This document shows, piece by piece, positions 50,472 through 59,379 of a stretch of DNA of 64,000 nt (positions within the stretch are counted from its first letter, which is position 1; each line of letters opens with the position of its first letter). The stretch is taken from positions 186,001-250,000 of the forward strand of contig OY101123.1 in assembly GCA_956465555.1 (NCBI GenBank), given 5' to 3'. Source of the DNA: Nitzschia sp. pyKryTriq1. Its lineage: Eukaryota > Bacillariophyta > Bacillariophyceae > Bacillariales > Bacillariaceae. Position numbers and translations under genes: made by a program. The notes beneath the pieces were generated by a model. It made no database searches and was not told the DNA's origin. It saw only the letters and a program-made list of their open reading frames with translations.

Positions 50472-51674
50472 CTACACTTCCAGGAACTCGCAGTCTTCCA
50501 TAATCTTGGAATGGCGAGTGGGATCGGAAACGACTCGACCAATAATCCAAGACTTTGTTCCGTCCACTTCTTCGAGTTCCTTCATGTATCCTTCAGCTTG
50601 ATCGGCAGGCAGTGACACTAACAGTCCACCGGACGTTTCAGCCGAATAGCCGACCGTCAAACGAAAGTTGAAAACCTTATCATTGACGGCCTTGGTCCCA
50701 GCAATCAGGGGAAGTGTATGGAGCTCAATGCCCACTTCTTCCTTTTGATTCTCGGACAAGTTTTGGGCGTGTCCCAGAATTCCAAATCCCGTCACATCTG
50801 TACACGCATGAGCCTTGTATTTCAACATGAGACGTCCTCCATTTCGATTCAATCGTGCCATACTACACACAGCCGTATGCATCATGTCTTCTGCTTGCTC
50901 GTCGGTTATGATATCCTTGCACTGTTCCCAATGTCTATTATGATTGGGAGAATTCTTCCATTGATGAACGTTGACGGCGACTTGTGTCCCAAGAGGTTTC
51001 GTCAAGACCATGACATCCCCAACTTGGGCGCCGTCCGAGGGAACAAACTCGTCTTCGGTCACAATCGACGTGGCCACACCTCCAATAATGGGCCAAGGAT
51101 TGAGTACGGTTTGTCCTCCGCTCACGCTCGTTTCGGCTTCGGTACACGCATCCCGAAAGCCCCGCACCATTTCTTGCGTACAAATCGTTCGTTCCTCCAT
51201 GGGCATGTCCCGACACGCCGCCAGCAACATTAATACAAAATCACAATGCTCGACGCCCTCCGCGTACAAATCACTCAATACATTGGCAGCTCCAATCCGT
51301 CCTTGCACATACGGAGAATCCACCAAGGGAAAGAAGAAATCAGTCGTCGAAATCGAATACACGGGCATGCCACCAATATTCTTGTGCCGTGTTTTCCGAA
51401 CGCTGCAGTCCAACGCAATCCGACCATCAGACGTTCCTAAATTTTGCCCATCACTCAATTGGAGGCTGGACAACATCTCTTGCAATTCCCCTTGGGGAAT
51501 CTTGCAGGCTCAGCCTTTGAGGTCGCTGAAAGACGTCAAGGACCAGCCAGCGGGCAGTCCGATACTGGTGGGATCGAAATGGACCGTGTCCTTTTTGGAA
51601 AACAAATCTGTTTTGGCTTTTTTGTTGTTGCTGCTGCTACTGCTACTATTACTTCTTCTGTTGCTTTCAGACAT
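50472..51674 (-). CDS. selD: Selenophosphate synthetase, a selenoprotein with in-frame TGA (Sec55)
   Basis: It makes selenophosphate from selenide and ATP, the selenium donor for Sec-tRNA. Reading from the ATG at 51672-51674 gives 400 aa, with an in-frame TGA as residue 55 in FSDLKG-U-ACKIPQGEL. Family knowledge: human SEPHS2 has GUGCKVPQ and E. coli SelD has GCGCK at this site, so the TGA encodes selenocysteine and Cys57/Lys58 follow as expected. Downstream landmarks are STTDFFFPLVDSPYVQGRIG, ANVLSDLYAEGV, SGGQTVLNPWPIIGG, LTKPLGTQVA, ACTDVTGFGILGHA and ETSGGLLVSLP, full length for the family. A stop-to-stop caller begins the protein at residue 64 and loses the catalytic residue. The N-terminal 20 residues are a Ser/Asn-rich low-complexity run. 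No transit peptide is clear, so it is probably cytosolic. Sec use in the enzyme that makes Sec precursor may give feedback on selenium. Confidence 0.93.
51510..51512 (-). other. selD: Selenocysteine codon (TGA) of selD
   Basis: The complement reads TGA in frame between GGC (Gly) and GCC (Ala). Coding similarity to selenophosphate synthetases continues without a gap on both sides (GLPAGWSLTSFSDLKG before, ACKIPQGEL after), and the position is the Sec/Cys site of the family. Confidence 0.9.
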
Positions 51675-52373
51675 GGTGACGACGACGACGTTGGTGATGA
51701 TATGATAGCCGAAACAATGATATGAGACACTGGGAGAGGAAAGAGGAAGAAGAGAGAGGGGGGGCGGGTCGGTGCTGATGGAGATTTGCGGTGCCGCGTT
51801 AACGCCTGTGATGTTTCAATGAAGACAAGATATCTGTACCGTACACGTACCTGGTATTATGTCTGCGTACCGGTATGTGTGGTTCAGAATAGTCCAAGCA
51901 GTCGAACACGAGGTCCGGGGTGTCGGGTCGTCGCGAGGTCCCCTCCTGCTTTCGACGACCTTCAACAACTATAGTACCGTACTCTACACGACTATGTAGA
52001 CGAGGAAGATCCATCTTTCATGCTGGGATCATTCACTTGACCACAATCAGACTAGTCTAAGCTACAATGAGTTGGTGAGGAGTCATGATAGGAAGATGAT
52101 GATGGAACGTAGTACACCTTCTTCTTGAAATACATGTCTAGTATTTTTGTTAGGTTTTCCTCCTACAAGGTACCTATACCTGGCAGTAGTCCATTCTTGA
52201 CGGCCACTAGATGAAACTTGCAAAGTAGCGTTAGCGTTCCATTCCATCTTTGTCTATATGTATTATTCAGTACGAGCATATCATTTAACATGCACCATGC
52301 ATGATTCGTCCTCTACTAGAGTACCGTACCTGGTACTGTTAGTTGTCGTACTGTACTACTGTATTCGTACGTA
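51675..52373. other. Intergenic
   Basis: No gene is seen. It covers the likely 5' leader of selD and the 3' untranslated region of the next minus-strand gene. TACCGGTAC-type palindromes occur at about 51835-51875. Confidence 0.5.
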
Positions 52374-53390
52374 CTACTCTTGATCGATTTTCTTCTTCCA
52401 TGCGGTGAGATTCTTTGCCAACTTTTCCCCCATGATGCGGCTTCCCAAGGCTCGCTTGGTCGAGCCACCAAAGCCACTGACCTGATCCGTGCTGGTACGG
52501 CTCGCAAAGAGAAGCAGGGTGGAAGCCTCGCCGCTGGTGTCATCCTTTTCCTTTACCGAAAGACCACCGCCGACAGCTTGGACACTGTTGTGTCCTCGGC
52601 TCACATAAAAGTGCCGATGAAATACAAAAAAGAGATCACCACGTTTATACAATACCTTGTGAACCAACGAGAATGTGGGTTTTTCGTCAATAGAAAAGCT
52701 CATCCAACAAAAGCTTTCTTTGACTGTTCCTGTTGACGGCTTGGAGTTGGGATACTCGATAATGTACTTGGCGAGTTCCGGTGCCATCTTGTGAAGAAGT
52801 TTCAGTTTTTGGCATCTTTCCAACAATTCCTTTCCGGGTTCAAAATGCGATTTTCCTCTCTGATAAGGTGCAATGCCTTCGAGACCCTTTTGTTGATAGT
52901 CTTCGAGTCGCTTGGCCAAGACCTTTCGAAGCGTCTCTTCGACTTCATCAGCCTTGGGATGTTTCAGGCCATGAAAGAGTGCCGATTCGGCAGAGGACAA
53001 GTTCAAATCGCCATACGACTTTGGGTTCGTGTACTGTGTGACCATTGTCGTGGCCGACTTGGCAGGCAAGAGTCTGAGAGTCGAGAAATCCAACGTCAAT
53101 TCGTCGTCGCCCCCGTGTTCGCTTTTACTGCTGTTGACGAGTTGTTGAATGGACTCGTCCGAATCTTCTTTCCCCTGATTTTCTAGAAATATTGATTCGA
53201 CTTCCTCGGGTGTTTTGGGAAGTAAGACTACAAAGGCGGCAGCCAGTTCGCGCTCTGTCAAAGTTTCCATCGAACTTCGCACCAAGTCGCCTTGAAAGAT
53301 CTTTTCCAGTTCGGCGGCACTAAAGGGCAATCCGAGATCATCCTTGATGAGGTGAATCACTTTGTCTTTGGAAGCGGCAGATACTGTCAT
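52374..53390 (-). CDS. Conserved protein of unknown function (338 aa)
   Basis: I start at the ATG in MTVSAASKDKVIHLIKDDLG (53388-53390), because the longer frame runs back through a (GATT)n repeat. The N-terminal 100 residues are helical, with acidic linkers. The conserved core begins near MVTQYTNPKSYGDLNLSSAE and includes LEGIAPYQRGKSHFEPGKEL, KESFCWMSFSIDEKPTFSLVH, FYVSRGHNSVQAV, LLLFASRTSTDQVSGFGGS and KRALGSRIM. I recall similar sequences in bacteria and scattered eukaryotes (a pattern of YARGK ... PT.SL.H ... FYVS..YNS.Q ... R..TDQV.GF), but know no name or activity for it. The many conserved polar residues (Arg, His, Asp, Asn) would suit an enzyme. There is no signal peptide or membrane segment. 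The patchy distribution I recall would fit an ancient transfer, which I cannot test. Confidence 0.75.
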   Translation of the reverse strand: MTVSAASKDKVIHLIKDDLGLPFSAAELEKIFQGDLVRSSMETLTERELAAAFVVLLPKTPEEVESIFLENQGKEDSDESIQQLVNSSKSEHGGDDELTLDFSTLRLLPAKSATTMVTQYTNPKSYGDLNLSSAESALFHGLKHPKADEVEETLRKVLAKRLEDYQQKGLEGIAPYQRGKSHFEPGKELLERCQKLKLLHKMAPELAKYIIEYPNSKPSTGTVKESFCWMSFSIDEKPTFSLVHKVLYKRGDLFFVFHRHFYVSRGHNSVQAVGGGLSVKEKDDTSGEASTLLLFASRTSTDQVSGFGGSTKRALGSRIMGEKLAKNLTAWKKKIDQE

Positions 53391-53430
53391 GGTGATGATT
53401 CTTTCTCTCTTTGTTTCTTTTCTTTCTTTT

Positions 53431-53463
<33 letters not shown>

Positions 53464-54544
53464 ACGACTGAAATGACTTTGTGTCTAGCATGACCATATC
53501 CGCATCGCAGGCAGATTGAAGAAAAATAAAAGATATTATTTTCTTCCTTTCTGCAGTACAAGTATACCGCGGCAGGGGGTTTCACCGATAATTTTTATTG
53601 TTTTGGGCTTCGCCATTTTTTCGAGGACTAGTCGAGTCAGTCGTCAACAGTCGACGACGTGAGGAGGAGAGGTCGGTCCCAGTACTATGCCCAGTACCAG
53701 TAGACCACGGTACGTACCAGTTACAGTACTGTAGTCATTGTGGGGTATGCCCTGCGCCCGCACCAAAGTTCTATCCAATAAAATGATGGGTGTTCTCTTT
53801 TTATCGTCTTCAATGCATCTGCGCCCGCTTCGTAGTACCGGGACTTCTTCATAATCTAGTCTTCTTGCCTTCTGCAACTTGAACTAGGGCATGTTGTAGT
53901 TCACACAATCACGCATCCTTCTCCGCCATCACCGCCGGCGGCGTTGAAGTTGTCACAAAACAATACAGTAATGTGCAATGCATATGCAGGACATCTTCAT
54001 AATCTAGTCTTCTTGCCTTCTGTAACTTGAACTAGGGCATGTAGTTCACACAATCACGAATCCTTCTCCGCCATCACCGCCGGCGGCGTTGAAGTTGTCA
54101 CAAAACAATAAAGTAATGTGCAATGCATATGCATCGTCATACCGGTACCGAACAGGCAGGTATGAGTACTACAGTACCTGGTACTGTATTTTGGATGCTG
54201 ATGGCTTCGTCGGCGGAAAGTCGAAGACCAATCTTCGTTGATCCGTTGATCAGAGCAGTCGGATCCCACGCCGTGCCTGCGGAAGGTGATAATATGGTGT
54301 CGGCACTTGCAGTTTACGAACATCGACGGCAGTAGATGTACTGTCGCATCGTTTTGAATACATTATCATCCAACACTAACATTCAGTATACAGCAAGTGA
54401 TCATGGGAGTAAGTGCATTACAGTTCATGATAATCTGGCTTCTATAATATTCTGTATCTCTTAGTAGTATATTCTTCATCTATCCCCTGTTCAGGAGTTT
54501 GTTTGTTCGTTTGCAATAACGTGAAAGACCGCCGTTAAATAAGT
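53391..54544. other. Intergenic with tandem duplication
   Basis: No gene is supported. A (GATT)n run lies at 53431-53464 in the leader of the upstream minus-strand gene. The tandem repeat at 53843-54133 occupies the centre. Confidence 0.5.
53843..54133. repeat. Tandem duplication of a unit of about 145 bp
   Basis: Two adjacent copies (about 53843-53988 and 53991-54133) share CTTCATAATCTAGTCTTCTT, CGCCATCACCGCCGGCGGCG and GTGCAATGCATATGCA. The second has a 3-bp loss (GTTGTAGTT versus GTAGTT) and a few substitutions, so the event is recent. Confidence 0.92.
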
Positions 54545-55723
54545 TTACAACATTGCGGCAGCAATGGCAACCATTGACATGGTGGCAGCGGCGATCGAGG
54601 TGGAGCTAGCTCCAGAGTTGGATGTTCGGGCTTCGGCCTGGGCAGTGTCGAACTGCAAGTCGAACTCGGCGGCACCGGCTCCGTCACCTTGCAAGTCACG
54701 GTCGGCAGCTCGAAGTCGACGACGAGCGTTTCCGAACTGCATAGATGCCACACCGGCTCCATCAACGGTTCCTACGTTGGCGTAGAACTGGGCGAACAAG
54801 ATCGTCGAGAAACGGCAGGTCGACTGACCGATGCATGCAGCGGCGTCGTAGCTGGTCAACAAGTTGCCGGCAGCAAGGCCGTCAGCAATGGCAAGTTGGT
54901 TGATGCCGCCTCCCTTGGTGAACGTGAAGTCGTCAATCGAACGCATGAAGATACCATCGGCCTTGGCTTCGTCTTCGGGGGTGACACAGACGTGGATAAT
55001 TTGACCTTGGTTTCGGGGAAGAAGACGGGTGGCTTCGTCCAAAGGATCAAAGGAGTTTTCAGTGCACTCGAATCCACGAACCTCGTAGGCTTGGTTGGCA
55101 GTACGGACGAGACGGTTCTTGGGGGCAACGTTGATGGTACCGATCTGGAATCCGTCGGTCAAGTCAACGGTGAGAGTAATGAGGGTCTCAAGGAAGTTGA
55201 CTTCGACAGGGGTGGAGATGCCCAACCTGGTATCGGTCCACAATCCGAATCGAACGCAGAAACGGACTTCGGCAATCAATTGGTTGTCGACAGTAGTTTC
55301 GTTGTAGATATCGCTTGTTTGCTGCGAGATGGTCTGGGGGTCGAATTCAGCGACAATAGTGGCGTCACGACCATTGAAAGCACCACTATCAAGCATGGTG
55401 GTGCTGGGGTTGGCGAAGTCGGCGGCAGCTGCAAGCTGCGCGCTTTCGACAAGGAAGGGCCCGGGAGCAGCCCACATGGCACTGCTGTCCAGCGAGGCGG
55501 TCGGATTGGCAGCAGTGTCAACTTGACAGTCCGGAGCCTTCCACAAAGTAAACTTGGGCATGCCAGAGTTGATGTAGTCGGTCACTGGGAAGGTGAGATT
55601 GAAAGTATTCGCGTCGAATTTGAAGAGCGGCTCTTGCAGAGCCCACTTCTCAGCGAGGGTGGCACCTTGGGCCGAGGCAACAGCGGCCGTGGTGGCGGCA
55701 ACGAGGGCGGTGAACTTCATCAT
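54545..55723 (-). CDS. Secreted, probably GPI-anchored protein, copy 2
   Basis: A 392-aa protein differing from the 22238-23416 copy at nine residues by my count (among them L/V, A/T, E/D, S/T, A/E, D/N, V/L, F/Y and P/S). It has the same signal peptide, basic cluster and hydrophobic C-tail. Most changes are conservative and no break is present, so both copies are under protein-level constraint or were separated recently. The upstream 270 bp are also shared, so the promoter was copied too. What follows upstream (55992 onward) is different: it fuses into a truncated third copy. The downstream end diverges right at the stop, which here is followed by a different 3' sequence. Confidence 0.88.
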   Translation of the reverse strand: MMKFTALVAATTAAVASAQGATLAEKWALQEPLFKFDANTFNLTFPVTDYINSGMPKFTLWKAPDCQVDTAANPTASLDSSAMWAAPGPFLVESAQLAAAADFANPSTTMLDSGAFNGRDATIVAEFDPQTISQQTSDIYNETTVDNQLIAEVRFCVRFGLWTDTRLGISTPVEVNFLETLITLTVDLTDGFQIGTINVAPKNRLVRTANQAYEVRGFECTENSFDPLDEATRLLPRNQGQIIHVCVTPEDEAKADGIFMRSIDDFTFTKGGGINQLAIADGLAAGNLLTSYDAAACIGQSTCRFSTILFAQFYANVGTVDGAGVASMQFGNARRRLRAADRDLQGDGAGAAEFDLQFDTAQAEARTSNSGASSTSIAAATMSMVAIAAAML

Positions 55724-55977
55724 GTTTGTTTTGTTTTAGTTTGTTGGATGCTATGATGTGCTTCCGCTCGGATCTTCAAAAAAATTATGAGGACATCAAA
55801 GTGGATTTTTTGACGGCAGGAATGGGTTTCGACGGCTTTTGTCGGATCGGAGACGAAAACAGCGTTTGGGCGGGTCATTCGGTGAAATTGTAACTGTGGA
55901 ATAGGAATGCAAATGTTTTCTACTCCCTGCCAGTTTCTCTAGTAAAATTGAAGTCATTGGATAAAGAGGACGGCTTT

Positions 55978-56241
55978 TCAATTCTTCTCTGAAAACATGG
56001 CACTGCTGTCCAGCGAGGCGGTCGGATTGGCAGCAGTGTCAACCTGACAGTCCGGAGCCTTCCACAAAGTAAACTTGGGCATGCCAGAGTTGATGTAGTC
56101 GGTGACTGGGAAGGTGAGATTGAAAGTATTCGCGTCGAATTTGAAGAGCGGCTCTTGCAGAGCCCACTTCTGAGCGAGGGTGGCACCTTGGGCCGAGGCA
56201 ACAGCGGCCGTGGTGGCGGCAACGAGGGCGGTGAACTTCAT
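55978..56241 (-). pseudogene. Truncated third copy of the secreted protein gene, fused to duplicated promoter DNA
   Basis: The ATG at 56241 opens a frame that matches the first 80 residues of the 392-aa protein, with one change (ATLAQKWAL for ATLAEKWAL). At about 55991-55995 it runs into DNA copied from the upstream region of copy 2 and ends five codons later (a tail of FSEKN). The signal peptide is kept, but more than three quarters of the mature protein is lost. Its own upstream region is different: a (GTT)n run at 56244-56273. A secreted 80-residue peptide could still be made, so it may be either a dead copy or a new short gene. Confidence 0.85.
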
Positions 56242-56243
56242 GT

Positions 56244-56274
<31 letters not shown>

Positions 56275-57735
56275 CGTTAGTTTGACGGTTTTGGCTTTTG
56301 GGAAATTGTGAGACTATTGGAAGGTCGAGGATTGGTTTTCTGGTTTGTTTTGTGAAATCCTTTCCCCTTTGCTGCGGTCATTAGTCATGGTAATTAGTCA
56401 TGGTTTTGTCTTTTGGCTCCTTTTTCTCTATGCCACGGTGAATAAATATCCCGACAAATATATTTACTCGTGATGTTTCGGTCTTTCTCGGAGGAACTTC
56501 GACATCGTGGGTTACGAGTAATCAAGTACGGGGTACCGGTAAACTACATTGTATTGCTAGTAGTAGTACCGGTACCGGTACATAAGTTGTGACTTCTGAC
56601 TGGCTTTACCAAGCGCGAGATGCCCTCTATTCCGAGTACCTGTAGTAGATGCCCACGCTCAATAAATTCTCCGTTATTGCGCAATCAACGCAACAACAAA
56701 TCTCTCGAGTATCAAACGGTTCTGTACCGGTACGGCAATACTACGACCGAGCAGTAGTACCTGTTACTACTAGTAGTATGGTAGAAGACAGTGCACTTTT
56801 TCGCTGCTTTACGATATGCGGTAGTAGAGGGGTAGTACGGTAGGGACCTACCAGGTACTGTTAGCTCCTATCTAACAGCGGTAGCTCTACGCTCTACTAC
56901 TACTCTCTACCGAGAGAGAGAGTATATCGTAAAGCAGCGAAGAGTAGTAGTAGTAGCTACTACTACTGCTCTAGTCGTAGAAGTCCATGATATCTATCAA
57001 ATTAACTATCTCTTCTTCTACTGAGTATGGATCTCACCAACTGAAAACAACTCGTCCGTACTACCATGACACTGTGTCCTAGCTAGTAGAGTTCTTATAT
57101 TTACTCCATCTAAGCAGCAGTCGTTAGTGGTCCAAGGAGGGGGACGAGTTCTTGTCGACCACTGAATAAGCGCTTTTCGGTCTCATCCTCTCAGTGGTGT
57201 CTCTGACCGCGAGCTCCTGCTGCTGGTGCCGTCTTGAGGAGACGAACAAGCAATGCATTTTCTTCAAACGACCAATGCATGCAGCATACACTGCCTCTAG
57301 TATCGGATTTGTTCGTCGTCTCTTTAGCACTGGTTCTTCGAGCGTGGTGAAAAAAAGTTGAATCGAATCGAATAGGTCTAGTAGTAAGATGGCGTTGATG
57401 GTCGCCATCACTTTCCGTTTCTATCAGACACGATTTGATGATTCTACTGCTTTTGCTCTGCTACTATGAGTACATTTTCATTAGCGGACAAGAAGCCTGC
57501 TGAGAGTAGTACTTGTAGTAGCAAAAAAGTAGAAAATTATAGATACAATCATTCTGTACATGCTGTTGTAGATACGTCTGGCGGTTGTGTCCGTCAATGG
57601 ACCCTGTACAAAAGGCATACTCCGTAGAGAAGGTAGTGCAGGAACCCAGCCCCGTTGTTGTTTGCACATGTCCCAAAGAGGGTACGGTGGGGTCTGGGGT
57701 TGTGCTCAATTGTCGCGTCGTTCTTGTCGCCCTCG
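56242..57735. other. Intergenic, palindrome-rich
   Basis: No gene is supported. TACCGGTA palindromes cluster at 56535-56585 and 56725-56760, and CTA/TAG-rich inverted arrays lie at 56880-56975 (CTCTACTACTACTCTC and its reverse). A 95-codon minus frame at 57124-57411 has a plausible composition but no motif. Confidence 0.5.
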
Positions 57736-58383
57736 CTACGCCGCGGCTGCAAATCGGTCTTCCACGAGGTTGCGAACCGTCCACTGGAAGAGCTGCTGGT
57801 CGACGGGATCGAGCACGTCTGACGCCTTCGTCAAAGTTAAGCCCATCTGGACGAGTCGACCGACTAAATCGTTGTCCATGGATAAATCGCGGAGAATGCA
57901 AGCCTGGTTGTTCAAAACTGACAGTTGAAGCATAGACCAGTGCTTCGAAAGCGGTTCAGGCGCAATGCGGCACTTGACTCGTTGCAATAGCTCGAGAGAC
58001 TGCTGAAGCAGAAGGCTACCAGTTCCAATAGCACTGCCCATGAGGGCGCATACAATCCCTAGATTGTACCAGACAACCCAGGCAAATCCGCACGGACAGA
58101 TATTGTCGACGCATTCTCTCCCCATGGGAGTGTCGACGGTCAAAAACTTGAGATATAGAAACGGAGAGAAAGATCCTTCGTGGAGCTTCTTTGTCAGAGC
58201 TCTCGTACAATCCTCCCAAGCATAGCGATAACAGCTTTGTGATGTGTTCACGTGCCCATGATGTCCAGTTCTTGTGATCTTTTGGCAAGCATATGTTAGT
58301 AGTTGGAAAGCTTCCTCTAGATTCCCCTTCTTAAGCTCCCGAACGGCACAATTGTTCAACTCTATTCCTATTGAGTTCGTCAT
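57736..58383 (-). CDS. TPR-like small protein family, paralogue D (divergent, intronless)
   Basis: I start at the ATG at 58381-58383 (MTNSIGIELNNCAVRELKKG), in line with the other paralogues; an in-frame ATG nine codons upstream also exists. The product is 215 aa. The family pattern is clear: LNNCAVREL..GNLEEAFQLL, CPCGFAWVVWYNLGIVCALMG, then LSVLNNQACILRDLS. It lacks the intron of B and C, and much of the sequence between landmarks differs, so it is an older member of the family than A, B and C. The C-terminal run DRFAAAA echoes the AAAA ends of the others. Predicted soluble; function unknown. Confidence 0.78.
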   Translation of the reverse strand: MTNSIGIELNNCAVRELKKGNLEEAFQLLTYACQKITRTGHHGHVNTSQSCYRYAWEDCTRALTKKLHEGSFSPFLYLKFLTVDTPMGRECVDNICPCGFAWVVWYNLGIVCALMGSAIGTGSLLLQQSLELLQRVKCRIAPEPLSKHWSMLQLSVLNNQACILRDLSMDNDLVGRLVQMGLTLTKASDVLDPVDQQLFQWTVRNLVEDRFAAAA

Positions 58384-59379
58384 TATATTTTCTTTTTGTT
58401 GATCTTTCAAGTTTTATGAGAAAATTGGCGTCGTTGAGGGTCGCAGCGAAATGCGACGAGTTCACAATAATTATTTTTTGATGATCGGTTTGTTCCGGCT
58501 TTCTGATTACGAGTATTCGATGGCAGGCGCGAATGAAGGTCTGGTTCAACCTTTTGATTCTTTGATAGCATTCGTCGTTTACCCGGTGAAAGGAAGGCAT
58601 ATTTTTTAAAATACACCCCATAATTCACAGCGCATCAAACAGGTGGTCTCCATCCTTGCATCAACGAAAGGATGATCGCCGCCCCTGTGTGTTGGTTGCG
58701 GAAGCCGAATTGTGCTAGTCTCCACACTTCGCGCTTATTTCCATCCCAACTTGAAGATGGAGCGCTATCACCGAACACGTTGAAAGAAGGGGGCATATTA
58801 TTTATAGCGACTCAACCCCAGCCCACACTTTCGAACGAGAACCTGAGACTCCTTTCCTGAGATGAGTTCTTCTTCTCCTTCTTCTCCACGGACACCACTC
58901 ATCACAACGACAGAAGATGTTACGACTAAAAAATGGAAGATAGTATTTAGCTTTGGATCGCCGCATTCGCTCATTCAGAAACGGCAAGAGTCCTGAAGCA
59001 AGGTTAGTACGAAAATCGAAAACATACAACAGTAGTAGGTGTACTCGTAGTACAGTATGTGTCCTAGAGTCTATGTGCCGGTATCGTACTCCAGGAATCT
59101 GCTGTTCTCTTCGCCATGATGCATGAGGTCCACAAAAATGAGTGTCGAAATGCCGGTACATGCGTGTTGATGGTTCTTGAGGAATACTGTACTGAACAGG
59201 AGGACTAGTAGTAGTACCCCAGCGATACTACTAGTACTTCTACCGGTAGTGAAAAACCAAAAAATAGTTCCGACGCCATCCCATCCCATCCCATCTACTA
59301 CTAATACTAATAATAATAATCTAGTAGAGTACCACCAGAGTAGAGCTATAAAAGCATCGTACTAGCAGAAGTACTGCTA
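58384..59379. other. Intergenic
   Basis: No gene is seen. A (CCCAT)n run lies at 59281-59296, and there are CTAGTA-rich stretches before the Nudix gene's 3' end. Confidence 0.5.

Noticed and set aside
54689-55756. A 355-codon plus-strand frame opposite the second secreted-protein gene
   Set aside because: It is the antisense shadow of a GC-biased coding region. It is rich in Gly, Val and Ser without motifs, and the sense frame has a signal peptide and a conserved paralogue.
57124-57411. A 95-codon minus-strand frame
   Set aside because: Composition is plausible and an ATG is present, but it has no recognisable motif and no neighbour relation, and frames of this length are common by chance in this window.
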